This document shows positions 25,758 to 35,860 of a DNA stretch of 64,000 nucleotides, one piece after another. How positions within the stretch are numbered: position 1 is the first letter of the stretch; each line of letters opens with the position of its first letter. The stretch spans positions 744,001-808,000 of the forward strand of contig NZ_JAUXZY010000004.1 of the NCBI RefSeq assembly GCF_030693775.1, given 5' to 3'. The position numbers and the translations under genes were made by a program. Under the pieces are notes generated by a model. That model was not told the DNA's origin. It did no database searches and saw only the letters and a program-made list of their open reading frames with translations. Source of the stretch: Polynucleobacter sp. GTDB taxonomy: Bacteria > Pseudomonadota > Gammaproteobacteria > Burkholderiales > Burkholderiaceae.

Positions 25758-26450
25758 TTAATCTGCAGCGCGCTCGCGCTGCATGTACCGCTGTGCTGCC
25801 TCAGTTTGAGGCTGTGCAAAGAAGGGGGCGCAAGCCCCTTTTTCTATGATCTGTCCGCCATCGATAAAGAGGATTGAGTCAGCTAAGCGCCTGACTTGCG
25901 CTAGTTGATGTGAGCTAATCAGGACATCGCAACCCGATGCGGCAAATTCCCGAATCATAGCCTCCACTTGGGCTGTTGTAGTTGGGTCTAAATTGGCCGT
26001 TGGCTCATCGAGCAGTAGTAGATTCGGATTCTGCAGGCGAGCCCGGCCAAGACATAGCTTCTGCTTTTCCCCGGCAGAGAGTTGATGCGCCGGCTGATGT
26101 TGCAAGTGAATTAAGCCTGCTTCTTGCAGCACTTGATCAATTTCAGCTTCAGTTGGTTTGCGCACACCATTCAGGCTAATATTGCATCGAACACTGGCCT
26201 TGATCATCGGCGTATGGTGTAACACTAATGCGCTGCGAATACCATGAGCGTAGCTGAGGCTGCCGCCCGCATTGAGCTTGATTAGCCCATGCAATAACTT
26301 TAAGAACGTCGTCTTGCCAGCCCCATTGGGACCAATGCATGCAGTGATGCCGCCCAGCTGAATGTCGGCATTCGGGATATCTAAAATAGTACGCCCGTCA
26401 CGCACAATTTGAATGGCCTGCAACTCAATCTGCTTCGCTTGATTTGTCAT
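25758..26450 (-). CDS. tupC: ABC transporter ATP-binding protein (tungstate type, TupC-like)
   Basis: A 230-residue ATPase with Walker A GPNGAGKTTFL, signature LSAGEKQKLCLGRARL and Walker B LLLLDEPTANLDP. It belongs with the adjacent permease gene, whose type is that of tungstate importers. Start codons at 26450, 26462 and 26477 are all in frame; only 26450 lies beyond the permease stop, so I use it, but none has a clear ribosome-binding site. No binding-protein gene is next to it; the tupA-like gene at 50.6 kb is the best partner. It converges with the formate dehydrogenase operon, 6 bases apart. Confidence 0.85.
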   Translation of the reverse strand: MTNQAKQIELQAIQIVRDGRTILDIPNADIQLGGITACIGPNGAGKTTFLKLLHGLIKLNAGGSLSYAHGIRSALVLHHTPMIKASVRCNISLNGVRKPTEAEIDQVLQEAGLIHLQHQPAHQLSAGEKQKLCLGRARLQNPNLLLLDEPTANLDPTTTAQVEAMIREFAASGCDVLISSHQLAQVRRLADSILFIDGGQIIEKGACAPFFAQPQTEAAQRYMQRERAAD

Positions 26451-26454
26451 TGAA

Positions 26455-27150
26455 TTAACCATAGCGCCGTTCTGCAATCGATCGCACTGCGAAGGTGAGT
26501 AAATTGGCTAATAGTACGATGACCAGCAGCACGATGCCGAGCGCTAGAGCGAATGGCAAATCGCCTTTGCTGGTTTCAAGAGCGATGGCAGTCGTCATCG
26601 TACGGGTGGAGTTGAGAATATTACCGCCCACAATCATGACGGCACCTACCTCCGATATCGCTCTAGCTAGACCTGCCAAGATCGCAATCGTGAGCGAGAA
26701 GCGGCAATCCCAAAGTAGCCATTTGATATAACCAAAGCGTGTGAAACGGAGGGATAAAAAGGTTTCGCGGTGAATCTGCCAGGCATCCTCTAAGACCTGC
26801 CTGCTTAGAGCAGCCACCAGCGGTGTGGTGAGCAGAAATTGAGCGACTACCATGCCTTTGACGGTAAACAGCCAGCCTAAATCCCCCAATGGCCCACTGC
26901 GCGACAAGACTAAATACACTAGCACCCCAATAATCACGGTGGGGACACCCATGAGGGTATTGATCGTAATAATCAGCGCGCGCTTACCCCGAAATTGCTC
27001 GGTTGCTAACCAGGCCCCAAGGGGGAGGCCAACCAGCGTACCCAACACCAAGGCGCTTAGGCTGACCTGCAGGGAGACCAGCACAATGCTGATCACGCCC
27101 CGATCAAATTGGGTCAATAGCGCAAAGGCGTCTTGAAAGGCAATTAACAT
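26455..27150 (-). CDS. tupB: ABC transporter permease (tungstate type, TupB-like)
   Basis: A 231-residue inner-membrane permease with about five or six hydrophobic segments. It carries the permease EAA-type loop (SLRFTRFGYIKWLL, then DCRFSLTIAILAGLARAISEVGAVMIVGG), which is close to TupB/WtpB and sulfate/molybdate permeases. The short length and the block NTLMGVPTVIIGVLVY favour the tungstate group. I start it at the ATG at 27150; a TTG at 27165 is the longest frame. The ATPase gene follows directly. A molybdate or mixed specificity cannot be excluded from sequence. Confidence 0.85.
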   Translation of the reverse strand: MLIAFQDAFALLTQFDRGVISIVLVSLQVSLSALVLGTLVGLPLGAWLATEQFRGKRALIITINTLMGVPTVIIGVLVYLVLSRSGPLGDLGWLFTVKGMVVAQFLLTTPLVAALSRQVLEDAWQIHRETFLSLRFTRFGYIKWLLWDCRFSLTIAILAGLARAISEVGAVMIVGGNILNSTRTMTTAIALETSKGDLPFALALGIVLLVIVLLANLLTFAVRSIAERRYG

Positions 27151-27247
27151 GCCTAATTCTAGCAAGCCTCACTCGCAGCGGTGGCACAATCCAGTTATGG
27201 GGCTTTTAGTGATGAAGTACAACCGATAGCACGATTAGGTAAGCGGA

Positions 27248-27442
27248 ATGGCAGAGGTAGTATGTGTTTGTAACGGCATAGTGGACCTGGATTTACGGGA
27301 GTATCTGGATACGCACCCCATTAATTCAATCGAAGAGTTGCGAGAGCAGGCATCGATCTGCAATAAATGCATGCAGTGCCAAGAGCTTGTCGAATCCGAG
27401 ATTTATTACGCTAAAGTGCGTCGTCAAAGTGCATCCCAGTAA
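27248..27442 (+). CDS. BFD-like [2Fe-2S]-binding protein
   Basis: A 64-residue protein resembling bacterioferritin-associated ferredoxin. It begins MAEVVCVCNG, with C6 and C8, and has a second group C38, C41 and C44 (CNKCMQC). The CxC...CxxC layout fits the BFD-like [2Fe-2S] fold; C44 is an extra cysteine. BFD proteins release iron from bacterioferritin, but no bacterioferritin gene is in the window, so another redox role is possible. It precedes an EEP-family hydrolase by one base. Confidence 0.82.
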   Translation: MAEVVCVCNGIVDLDLREYLDTHPINSIEELREQASICNKCMQCQELVESEIYYAKVRRQSASQ

Positions 27443-27443
27443 G

Positions 27444-28193
27444 ATGCCGCAATCACACAATCGGGTGCGAGTTGTGACCCTCAATATGCATAAAGGCGTT
27501 TCGGCCCTGCATGCGCATTCTACGGTTTACCGTTTGAAGCAAGAAATGCGTTCACACAACCCAGATCTGATTTTCATTCAAGAGTTTCAACAAGAGCATC
27601 GGGGTCGTATCCGGCGTTTTGGGCAATGGCCCGCAAATGAGTTAAGCCACTTCTTAGCCGAAGGATTTTGGCACGACTGGCACTATGGGAAAAATGTGGA
27701 GTACCGCCAGGGACACCACGGTAATGCTATCTTCTCTAAACATCCTTTGCACAAAGGGTTTAATTACGATATCTCGGCCTATCGTTTTGAGCGCCGAGGC
27801 TTATTGCATAGCTCGATTCAGTTGCCTGGCAGTGATGTGCCAATCCACTGCTTTTGTGTTCATTTGGCATTATTTGAGCGGGGGCGTGAACGCCAGTTGG
27901 TGGAAATCATCTCGTACATTAATAGCTTGACCCAAGATGGCCCTGCAATTGTGGCAGGAGACTTTAATGATTGGCGGAACCGACTGAGCGCCCCAATGCG
28001 CGATGCTGGCTTTATAGAAGTTTTTGAGACTTTAACCGGCTCACCCGCAAAAACCTTTCCGAGTATTAAGCCGCTTCTACCGATGGATCGGATTTATGTT
28101 CGCGGCCTACAGATTCATTCTGCCGATCTGTTAGAGGAATGGTTTAGGCTATCGGATCACCTTGGTATTGCTGCTGAATTGGAACTTTTATGA
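27444..28193 (+). CDS. Endonuclease/exonuclease/phosphatase (EEP) family protein
   Basis: A 249-residue metal-dependent hydrolase of the EEP superfamily. The active-site blocks are visible: TLNMHKGVS (Asn), DLIFIQEFQ (metal-binding Glu), the histidine region FCVHLALFERGRE, AGDFNDWRN (Asp/Asn pair) and the final LSDHLGIAAEL (Asp-His). There is no signal peptide or membrane segment. Its stop overlaps the cardiolipin synthase start (ATGA). That pairing is common in betaproteobacteria and suggests a link with phospholipid or membrane metabolism, but the substrate is unknown. Confidence 0.88.
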   Translation: MPQSHNRVRVVTLNMHKGVSALHAHSTVYRLKQEMRSHNPDLIFIQEFQQEHRGRIRRFGQWPANELSHFLAEGFWHDWHYGKNVEYRQGHHGNAIFSKHPLHKGFNYDISAYRFERRGLLHSSIQLPGSDVPIHCFCVHLALFERGRERQLVEIISYINSLTQDGPAIVAGDFNDWRNRLSAPMRDAGFIEVFETLTGSPAKTFPSIKPLLPMDRIYVRGLQIHSADLLEEWFRLSDHLGIAAELELL

Positions 28194-29665
28194 ATTTCAT
28201 TGACATCCTGATTGGCCGTCAGGCTGATTTATCCTTTCCATGGTTTGCACTGGCGCACGCGGTATTGGTGATTTTGTTTGCGCTGCGCTTGATTTGGTTT
28301 CGGCGCCCTGTGAGCGTATCGTTTGCCTGGTTTTTAGTTGTAGTGATGCTGCCCGTCGTGGGAATTGTGTTCTATGTCATGTTGGGCGAGCGCCCGGTGG
28401 GTCGCAGCTTGACGAAGAAAATTGTGCGCATGGAGCGAGAGCACGCTAAATTACGTCGGCAAATGTGCGAGCACTATGCGGCTGATCGCGCGCTCTTGCC
28501 CATCGAGGCAAATGCATTAAGTCTGCTTGCAGAGTCGCAAAAGGGCTCGCCTGTCACTGCGGGCAACCGGATTGAGCTGTTTACGGAGTCGCTCACCATT
28601 CTGAAAACCTTTGTTCACGAAATCGATCAAGCCAAAGTCAGTTTGCATATGGAGTTTTACATTTGGGCTTTGGGTGGCGATGCCGATGCCGTGGGTGAGG
28701 CTTTGATTCGTGCCGCAAAACGCGGCGTAGCGTGCCGTGTTTTATTGGATTCTTTGGGTAGTAAGGCTTGGTTTAAATCCAGCTGGCCTAGTCGCTTTAA
28801 AGAGGCCGGCATTGCCATCACCGAGGCCTTACCGATTCAGCTGGGGCGCTTTCAGTTCCGCCGGGCTGACTTGCGCCTGCACCGCAAGATCTTTGTGATT
28901 GATGGCCGCGTTGTGTGGACCGGCAGCATGAATTTGGTCGATCCACGGACGTTTAAACAAGATTCGGGTGTGGGTGAGTGGGTCGATGCGATGGTACGCA
29001 TTGAAGGGCCGGTAACCGCCCAATTTGAGCTCACTTTCTTGTTTGATTGGAGCGTTGATAATCCATCCGTTTCTCACTTCAAAGACCATCACCTAATGCC
29101 TGCTCTGGAGGACGGCAAAACCTTGGCTCAAGAATTCTCCTCTGGCCCGGTGTATCGCGACGACATCCTTTATCAAGTGCTCTTATCTGCCATTCTGGAT
29201 GCGCGTGAGGAGTTAGTCATTACCACCCCATACTTTGGGCCAGACGACGGTCTTTTGCAGGCATTAATGGCAGCCTCCCACCGCGGTGTCAAGGTAACCT
29301 TAATCGTGCCCAAACGCAATGATTCCACTTTAGTTGCTTGGAGCAGTCGCAGTTTTTATGAGGACTTACTGCAAGCGGGTGTTCGGATTGCAGAATTTCA
29401 TGGCGGTTTATTGCATACCAAGAGCCTTTTAATTGATCGCCAGACTGCGATATTTGGCTCGGTGAACTTTGATCAGCGCAGCCTGCGACTCAATTTTGAA
29501 ATCAGCCTCATCGTATACGACACAGTGTTCTGCGCGCATTTAGAAAAGTTAATTCACAGCTACCTGAAGGATGCCGATATTGTTTCGGCGACGCAGTGGG
29601 CTAAGCGTCCGCGTTGGCGCGTCCTTCTTGAAAATTTAGCCCACCTGACTTCGCCTTTGCTTTAA
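28190..29665 (+). CDS. cls: Cardiolipin synthase (phospholipase D family)
   Basis: A 491-residue enzyme that makes cardiolipin from phosphatidylglycerol. It has two N-terminal membrane segments (residues 15-35 and 45-65) and two phospholipase D HKD motifs: LHRKIFVIDGR at about H230, and LLHTKSLLID at about H409, each followed by a Gly-Ser/Asn block (GSMN, GSVNFDQRS). The layout matches bacterial Cls of the ClsA type. It is translationally coupled to the EEP gene, and its 3' end overlaps the opposing CoA-transferase gene by 4 bases. Confidence 0.92.
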   Translation: MNFIDILIGRQADLSFPWFALAHAVLVILFALRLIWFRRPVSVSFAWFLVVVMLPVVGIVFYVMLGERPVGRSLTKKIVRMEREHAKLRRQMCEHYAADRALLPIEANALSLLAESQKGSPVTAGNRIELFTESLTILKTFVHEIDQAKVSLHMEFYIWALGGDADAVGEALIRAAKRGVACRVLLDSLGSKAWFKSSWPSRFKEAGIAITEALPIQLGRFQFRRADLRLHRKIFVIDGRVVWTGSMNLVDPRTFKQDSGVGEWVDAMVRIEGPVTAQFELTFLFDWSVDNPSVSHFKDHHLMPALEDGKTLAQEFSSGPVYRDDILYQVLLSAILDAREELVITTPYFGPDDGLLQALMAASHRGVKVTLIVPKRNDSTLVAWSSRSFYEDLLQAGVRIAEFHGGLLHTKSLLIDRQTAIFGSVNFDQRSLRLNFEISLIVYDTVFCAHLEKLIHSYLKDADIVSATQWAKRPRWRVLLENLAHLTSPLL

Positions 29666-30858
29666 ATCGCCTTGGTGGCCTTCATGGCGCTGATTTGGTC
29701 TGGATTGAAGCCAATTTCAGTCAGAATGGCCTTCGTGTGTTGCCCAACAGACGGTATCGCATCCATCCGGTAATCAAATTGATCATTGGTGCCGGGTGGC
29801 AGCAAGGCCGGAATCGGTCCTGCAGGGGAGTCTACTGATACCCAGCGCTCACGTGCCGCTAATTGCGGGTGATGCCAGACTCCATTCATATCGTTTAAGC
29901 GGGCATTGGCAATCTGCGCTTGATCCAATTTAGCAATTACCTGATCACAAGTCAGTTTGCTAAAGCAGGCATCAATCAGTTTGGCCAAGGCATCGCGGTT
30001 CTCATGGCGTTTGCTGTTTTTATCAAAACGAACATCACTGGCTAATGCGGGATTATCTAAAACCACCTCGCAAAAAGCCAACCACTCCCGCTCATTTTGT
30101 AAGCCCAGCATGACCGTTGCTCCATCGCCTGCTTTAAACGGGCCATAGGGATAGATGGTGGCATGGGATGCACCGCTGCGCTGGGGTGGGCTAGCACCCT
30201 GATAGGCGTAGTACATCGGGTAACTCATCCATTCGCCAAGGGATTCCAGCATGGATACGTCAATGCTGCTTCCTACGCCGGTTTTTTGGCGCTGCAATAG
30301 TGCTGCCAAGATATTACTGTAGGCATACATTCCCGCTGCAATATCTGCAATCGAGTTGCCTGCTTTGCTGGGGACGTCGGGAGTGCCAGTAACCGACAAG
30401 AAACCTGCCTCACTTTGTATGAGTAAGTCGTATGCTTTTTTATCGCGATAGGGGCCATCATTGCCGTAGCCGGAAATATCACACAAAATGAGGCCTGGGT
30501 TATCGCGCTGTAATTCAGTCGCGGTGAGCCCCATACGTGCCGCTGCGCCAGGAGCTAAGTTTTGCACTAAGACATCGGCCGTTTTAAGCAGGGTCTTGAG
30601 AGCGCTGAGTGCTTCAGCCTGTTTTAAATCGAGAGTGAGACTTTCTTTGGAGCGGTTCACCCACACAAAGTGCGAGGCCAGACCACCAACACGTTCGTCA
30701 TAGGCCCTGGCAAAATCACCTTCTCCAGGACGCTCCACCTTGATGACGCGCGCGCCTAAGTCTGCCAGTTGGCGAGTGCAAAAAGGAGCAGCAATCGCAT
30801 GCTCGAGTGAGACAACGGTGATGCCATCGAGTGGCCGTACGGCAGGCTTACTACTCAT
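29662..30858 (-). CDS. CaiB/BaiF family (class III) CoA-transferase
   Basis: A 398-residue CoA-transferase. The N-terminal GITVVSLEHAIAAPF and RVIKVERPGEGDFAR are family signatures, and the region LLIQSEAGFLSVTG with NSIADIAAGMYAYSNIL contains the catalytic Asp. I start it at the ATG at 30858, just after the stop of the acyl-CoA dehydrogenase gene; a longer frame reaches 30888. The pair would activate an organic acid to its CoA ester and then desaturate it. Which acid is unknown. Confidence 0.9.
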   Translation of the reverse strand: MSSKPAVRPLDGITVVSLEHAIAAPFCTRQLADLGARVIKVERPGEGDFARAYDERVGGLASHFVWVNRSKESLTLDLKQAEALSALKTLLKTADVLVQNLAPGAAARMGLTATELQRDNPGLILCDISGYGNDGPYRDKKAYDLLIQSEAGFLSVTGTPDVPSKAGNSIADIAAGMYAYSNILAALLQRQKTGVGSSIDVSMLESLGEWMSYPMYYAYQGASPPQRSGASHATIYPYGPFKAGDGATVMLGLQNEREWLAFCEVVLDNPALASDVRFDKNSKRHENRDALAKLIDACFSKLTCDQVIAKLDQAQIANARLNDMNGVWHHPQLAARERWVSVDSPAGPIPALLPPGTNDQFDYRMDAIPSVGQHTKAILTEIGFNPDQISAMKATKAI

Positions 30859-30859
30859 A

Positions 30860-32029
30860 TTAAAAAGACCGAGGAAGGCCGAGGACATGTTCGGCGATAT
30901 AGGAATAAATCAAATTCGTGGAGATGGGGGCCACTTGATAGAGGCGGGTTTCACGAAACTTCCGCTCGACATCGTACTCACAGGCAAAGCCAAAGCCACC
31001 GTGGGTTTGTAGGCAGACGTTGGCCGCCTCCCAGGATGCTTTGGCAGCTAGGTATTTAGCCATATTCGACTCTGGACCGCATGGCTGGTGGCGATCAAAT
31101 AAATCGCAAGCCTTAAAGCGCATTAAGTTAGCCGCTTCCGTTTCCATATAACTGTCCGCAATCGGAAACTGAATGCCTTGATTCTTACCAATCGGTTGAT
31201 CAAATACCACTCGCTCATTGGCATAGCGCCGCGCGCGATCAATAAACCAGTAGGCATCGCCAATACACTCTGCTGCAATCAGCACACGCTCCGCATTTAA
31301 ACCATCAAGGATGTATTTAAAACCACGACCTTCCTCGCCGATTAAATTTTCGGCTGGGATTTCCAAATTATCAAAAAAGACTTCATTGGTTTCGTGGTTG
31401 ACCATGTTTTCAATCGGGCGTACTTCCATACCTTTGCCAATCGCATCAGCTAGGTTGACGATAAAAATCGACATGCCTTCTGACTTGCGTTTTACCTCAC
31501 TCAGCGGAGTAGTGCGCGCCAATAAGATCATCAAGTCGGAATGCTGTATCCGCGAGATCCAGACTTTCTGGCCGTTGATCACATAGCGATCCCCTTTTTT
31601 AACGGCGGTCGTTTTGAGTTTGGTGGTGTCTGTGCCGGTAGTGGGCTCGGTTACGGCCATGCTCTGCAAGCGCAGTTCGCCGCTGGCAATCTTGGGAAGA
31701 TAGAGCTTCTTTTGGGCCTCAGAGCCATGTCGCAGCAAGGTGCCCATGTTGTACATCTGACCATGGCAGGATCCCGAGTTGCCGCCAGAAAAGTTAATTT
31801 CTTCCATGATGACCGACGCTTCGGCCAGTCCCAGGCCGGAGCCGCCATATTCTTCTGGGATTAATGCGGCGAGCCAGCCTGCTTTCGTGACCGCATCGAC
31901 AAATGCCTCGGGGTAGCCGCGTGCGTGATCGACTTTTTGCCAATAGCTGGAATCAAACTGACCGCAGAGGTCACGCAGCGCATCGCGAATGTCTTGGTAT
32001 TGATCGGGTGCTGGAATGGGGTGATTCAT
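30860..32029 (-). CDS. Acyl-CoA dehydrogenase family protein
   Basis: A 389-residue FAD enzyme. It shows AVTEPTTGTDTTKLKT, the FAD/substrate-binding block in the middle domain, KVWISRIQHSDLMILLART, and the C-terminal LQTHGGFGFACEYDVERKFRE. In typical members a catalytic glutamate sits near GGxGY; here GGFGFACEYDVER occupies that position, so exact catalytic residue placement needs an alignment. It is the first gene of a two-gene minus-strand operon with a CoA-transferase. Substrate chain length cannot be inferred. Confidence 0.9.
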   Translation of the reverse strand: MNHPIPAPDQYQDIRDALRDLCGQFDSSYWQKVDHARGYPEAFVDAVTKAGWLAALIPEEYGGSGLGLAEASVIMEEINFSGGNSGSCHGQMYNMGTLLRHGSEAQKKLYLPKIASGELRLQSMAVTEPTTGTDTTKLKTTAVKKGDRYVINGQKVWISRIQHSDLMILLARTTPLSEVKRKSEGMSIFIVNLADAIGKGMEVRPIENMVNHETNEVFFDNLEIPAENLIGEEGRGFKYILDGLNAERVLIAAECIGDAYWFIDRARRYANERVVFDQPIGKNQGIQFPIADSYMETEAANLMRFKACDLFDRHQPCGPESNMAKYLAAKASWEAANVCLQTHGGFGFACEYDVERKFRETRLYQVAPISTNLIYSYIAEHVLGLPRSF

Positions 32030-32207
32030 TAATCTCTTTCAGAACAGGAATTGGTGCGTGTGCAGGGCACAATAGACCCCTAGTTTAAGCAAAAATACAA
32101 AATCTTGGAAAATACAGCTTCAGTATCAAACGACTTCCGAATGCAGGGCCTGAGAATAGACTTATGCTGTTGTAATGGGGATGAGATAAAGAGAAGGGCA
32201 TAGCGGA

Positions 32208-32714
32208 TTGGAGCACTACTTCATTGCATTTTTAGATTGGTTCGGGATGCCATCCGTTGGTCTCCCAGCAGTCTTTCTGGTCGCACTGATTTCAGCGACC
32301 TTGCTGCCGATGGGTTCCGAGCCGGTTCTATTTGCCTATGTCAGCGTGAATCCAAGCATGCTATGGCCTGCCATTGCGATTGCAACGGTGGGCAACACCA
32401 TTGGCGGGATGGTGAACTGGTTTTTAGGCCTGGGTGCGCGCAATGCCTTCGAGGCCTATAAAGGGCCTACAGCAGGGCGCATGCAGCGCTGGCTTGTTAG
32501 CCTAGGCCCGAAGATGCTGTTGCTATCCTGGCTGCCGGGTATTGGTGATCCATTGTGCGCTTTAGCAGGGTGGTTACGTATGCCCTGGAAGGCTTGTTTG
32601 GTCTATATGGCGATTGGCAAGTTTTTACGCTACGTTACCTTTACGCTGGTTTTAGTAAGCATACCCAGTGAGTTTTGGCATGCCATTGGCCGTTTTATTG
32701 GGATTGGTACTTAG
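32208..32714 (+). CDS. YqaA/DedA-like membrane protein
   Basis: A 168-residue membrane protein of the SNARE-associated/DedA family, small YqaA branch. Hydrophobic segments alternate with the conserved block ATVGNTIGGMVNWFLG (about residue 62) and WLPGIGDPLCALAGWLRMPW (about 107). The start is a TTG at 32208 with AGAAGGG about ten bases upstream; the next in-frame ATG (32247) would cut into the first helix. DedA relatives handle lipid flipping and membrane homeostasis, but YqaA itself is not well characterised. The 178 bases between it and the acyl-CoA dehydrogenase start hold no other feature that I can see. Confidence 0.82.
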   Translation: MEHYFIAFLDWFGMPSVGLPAVFLVALISATLLPMGSEPVLFAYVSVNPSMLWPAIAIATVGNTIGGMVNWFLGLGARNAFEAYKGPTAGRMQRWLVSLGPKMLLLSWLPGIGDPLCALAGWLRMPWKACLVYMAIGKFLRYVTFTLVLVSIPSEFWHAIGRFIGIGT

Positions 32715-32792
32715 GGCTATCGGCTATCATTGATCTCAATCGAGGCAGCTTTAAAAGTACCTTCTATCCCCACTTCTTTAGGAATGCATGCT

Positions 32793-33569
32793 ATGTCTAG
32801 CTTACGCGGAAAAACAGCTCTTGTTACAGGATCAACCAGTGGTATTGGCCTCGCTATGGCAGTTGCTTTGGCGAAGCAGGGCGCCAACATCATGATGAAT
32901 GGCTTTGGTGAAAAAGACGCGGCTATTGCGAGTGTGAAAGCTTGCGGTGTTGAGGTCGATTACCACGGCGCCGATATGAGCAAGCCTGCTGAAATTGAGG
33001 CGATGATTGCGGCAACGGAAAAGCGCTTTGGCGCACTGGATATTTTGGTCAACAATGCAGGTATTCAGCATGTTGCCAACGTTGAAGAGTTTCCAGCGGA
33101 GCGTTGGGATGCGGTGATTGCGATCAACCTAAGCTCTGCATTTCATACGAGCCGTTTTGCCTTGCCTGGCATGAAACAGCGCAATTGGGGCCGCATCATT
33201 AATATTGCATCCGTTCATGGCTTAGTTGGATCGATGCAAAAAGCGGCTTACGTCGCAGCAAAACATGGAATTATTGGTTTAACTAAAGTGGTGGCGCTGG
33301 AGACTGCACGAACCGGTGTGACCTGCAATGCAATCTGCCCAGGCTGGGTCTTAACCCCCTTAGTCCAAAAGCAAGTGGATGCACGCGCTGAGCGGGAAGG
33401 CGTTTCCGATGAAGCCGCTAAATTAGCACTAGTTTCTGAAAAGCAACCCTCAGGAGAATTCGTTACCCCCGAACAGCTTGCTGCGTTGGCTGTATTTCTG
33501 TGTGGTGATGCTGCATCTGAAGTACGCGGTGCAGCTTGGAATATGGATGGTGGCTGGACGGCCCAATAG
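32793..33569 (+). CDS. hbdH: 3-hydroxybutyrate dehydrogenase
   Basis: A 258-residue short-chain dehydrogenase that interconverts D-3-hydroxybutyrate and acetoacetate with NAD. It has the cofactor motif TGSTSGIGLAMA, NNAGIQHV, and the catalytic triad Ser140, Tyr153 and Lys157 (YVAAKHG). The segment NIASVHGLVGSMQKAAY and the ending WNMDGGWTAQ are typical of bacterial 3-hydroxybutyrate dehydrogenases. The start at 32793 gives the family length; the frame is open to 32730 without support. It would feed on the breakdown product of polyhydroxybutyrate; a phasin gene lies 8 kb away. Confidence 0.92.
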   Translation: MSSLRGKTALVTGSTSGIGLAMAVALAKQGANIMMNGFGEKDAAIASVKACGVEVDYHGADMSKPAEIEAMIAATEKRFGALDILVNNAGIQHVANVEEFPAERWDAVIAINLSSAFHTSRFALPGMKQRNWGRIINIASVHGLVGSMQKAAYVAAKHGIIGLTKVVALETARTGVTCNAICPGWVLTPLVQKQVDARAEREGVSDEAAKLALVSEKQPSGEFVTPEQLAALAVFLCGDAASEVRGAAWNMDGGWTAQ

Positions 33570-33596
33570 GGCATCCAGATCCACCATAAGACGCTG

Positions 33597-35822
33597 TTAC
33601 GCTAAGCCGCCTTTAGCATTCGCTTTCACTACCAAGCGATAGGCATGCAGCAAGGGCTCGGTATAGCCGTTAGGCTGCTCAAGGCCCTTAAAGATCAGAT
33701 CACTTGCAGCTTGGAATGCAAGAGAATCTTTATAGTTTGGCATCATTGGCTTATAAAGAGGATCGCCGGCATTTTGACCATCAACAATCGTAGCCATACG
33801 TTGCAAGGCTTCCTCTACTTCCGCTTTGGTGACAAACTTGTGCAATAACCAGTTGGCAATGTGCTGACTCGAAATCCGCAAGGTGGCACGATCTTCCATT
33901 AAGCCAACGTTGTAAATATCAGGCACCTTGGAGCAACCAACACCTTGATCAATCCAGCGAACGACATAACCCAAAATACCTTGGCAGTTGTTATGGAGGG
34001 ACTCACGAATCTCCTCTTTAGTCCAATCCGGATAAAGTGCAATGGGTACCGTTAAGAGATCATCGGTTAAGGCTTCATACTCAGCTGCAGTATCTTGTTT
34101 CTCCATTTCCTCTTGGATCTTTGCCACATCGATCTGGTGATAGTGCAGTGCATGCAAGGTGGCAGCGGTAGGGGATGGGACCCAAGCGGTATTCGCTCCA
34201 GCTTGAGGGTGAGCTCCTTTTTGCTCAACCATTTCCTTCATGAGATCTGGCGCAGGCCACATTCCTTTACCAATTTGTGCACGACCACGTAGGCCGCAAT
34301 CTAAGCCAGCCAATACATTGCGGCGTTCATAGGCTCCAAACCATTTCGCAATCTTCATCCTACCTTTGCGAACCATTGCGCCGCCATACATGCCGGTATG
34401 CATTTCATCGCCAGTACGGTCCAAGAATCCGGTATTAATAAATGCAACGCGAGCGCTAGCTGCAGCAATAGCAGCTTTCAGATTGACGCTCATACGGCGC
34501 TCTTCATCCATGATGCCTAATTTGACGGTGTTCTCGGGTAAGCCCAGTAACTTCTCCACCCGACCAAAGAGCTCGCTAGCAAAGGCAACTTCTTCTGCGC
34601 TGTGCATTTTTGGCTTCACAATGTAGACAGAGCCTTTGCGCGTATTACCAATCGCCTGTGTCGCTGGGCGATTGATATCGTACAAGGCAATCAACACAGT
34701 CACGACTGCATCTAAGATGCCTTCGTAGATCTCCGTTCCATTGGCAGTCAAGACGGCCGGGTTAGTCATCAGGTGACCTACGTTGCGGAGGAACAGGAGC
34801 GACCGGCCATGCAAAGTAACAACACCATCTTTCGCATTGACAGCGCCAATACCTGCGGTGTACTTGCGATCTGGATTCAGTTTGCGAGTAAATGTCTTGC
34901 CGCCTTTGCTGACTTCTTCAACTAAGGTACCTTTGAGAATGCCGAGCCAATTCTCATAAGCCAGTACTTTGTCATCGCCATCCACAACGGCTACCGAGTC
35001 TTCTAAGTCCAAAATAGTGGACAGCGCAGCCTCCAGCACCACATCATTTACTCCTGCTGGATCAGCAGCGCCAATAGTTTTCGTCTTATCAATTTGGATA
35101 TCAATATGAATGCCATGATTGCGCAATAAAACAGAGGATGGTGCAGAGGCATCGCCTTGGTAACCAACAAACTGTTTCTCATCAACCAAACCCGTTGTGC
35201 TCCCATCCTTTAATTTCACGGACAGTTTTTTGTCTACAACGCTATAAGCCACTACATCACTATAGGAAGCTTTAGCCAAAGGAGCGGCCTGATCTAAAAA
35301 CTGACGCGCATAGGCGACTACCTTAGCGCCACGAATTGGGTTGTATGCGCCATCTTTGCTTGCACCATCTTCTTCCGAAATCACATCTGTGCCGTAGAGA
35401 GCATCATACAAAGAGCCCCAACGCGCATTGGCAGCATTTAAGGCATAACGTGCATTGAGTACCGGAACCACCAGCTGGGGACCCGCTTGGAGAGCTAGTT
35501 CATCATCCACATTCTGAGTGGTAGCCACAACCTTGGCAGGTACATCTTCGATATAAGCAATGTCTTTTAAGTGCTTGCGATACGCAGGCATATCTTTGAT
35601 TGGGCCTGGATTGGCTTTATGCCAAGCATCTAAGCTACGCTGTAGATGGGTACGCTTAGCTAGCAAGGCTGCATTTTTGGGTGATAGGTCGTTCACGATC
35701 GCATCAAAACCGGCCCAAAAATCAGCACTCTTGATATTTAGCCCAGGGAGTACCTTGTCTTCAATAAATCGATAGAGGGGAGTGGCAACTTGGAGGCTGT
35801 GGCATTGGGTACGAGCGGTCAT
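33597..35822 (-). CDS. glcB: Malate synthase G
   Basis: A 741-residue enzyme that condenses glyoxylate and acetyl-CoA into malate. Signature regions include [35 protein letters not shown] and [17 protein letters not shown]. The single-polypeptide G isoform is indicated by the length and by the C-terminal segment. The correct start is the ATG at 35822 ([15 protein letters not shown]). The frame stays open for 151 more codons to 36275, but that extension runs antisense across a membrane-protein gene and has no family similarity I recognise. Isocitrate lyase is not in the window. Confidence 0.95.
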   Translation of the reverse strand: MTARTQCHSLQVATPLYRFIEDKVLPGLNIKSADFWAGFDAIVNDLSPKNAALLAKRTHLQRSLDAWHKANPGPIKDMPAYRKHLKDIAYIEDVPAKVVATTQNVDDELALQAGPQLVVPVLNARYALNAANARWGSLYDALYGTDVISEEDGASKDGAYNPIRGAKVVAYARQFLDQAAPLAKASYSDVVAYSVVDKKLSVKLKDGSTTGLVDEKQFVGYQGDASAPSSVLLRNHGIHIDIQIDKTKTIGAADPAGVNDVVLEAALSTILDLEDSVAVVDGDDKVLAYENWLGILKGTLVEEVSKGGKTFTRKLNPDRKYTAGIGAVNAKDGVVTLHGRSLLFLRNVGHLMTNPAVLTANGTEIYEGILDAVVTVLIALYDINRPATQAIGNTRKGSVYIVKPKMHSAEEVAFASELFGRVEKLLGLPENTVKLGIMDEERRMSVNLKAAIAAASARVAFINTGFLDRTGDEMHTGMYGGAMVRKGRMKIAKWFGAYERRNVLAGLDCGLRGRAQIGKGMWPAPDLMKEMVEQKGAHPQAGANTAWVPSPTAATLHALHYHQIDVAKIQEEMEKQDTAAEYEALTDDLLTVPIALYPDWTKEEIRESLHNNCQGILGYVVRWIDQGVGCSKVPDIYNVGLMEDRATLRISSQHIANWLLHKFVTKAEVEEALQRMATIVDGQNAGDPLYKPMMPNYKDSLAFQAASDLIFKGLEQPNGYTEPLLHAYRLVVKANAKGGLA

Positions 35823-35860
35823 AATAGGGGCCTTAAAAGCGGTTTTCGAAGGAAAAAACA

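Noticed and set aside
25764..25781. GC-rich hairpin GCAGCGC/GCGCTGC after the formate dehydrogenase operon
   Set aside because: It lies within the 3' coding end of tupC and has no T-run on either strand, so I do not call it a terminator.
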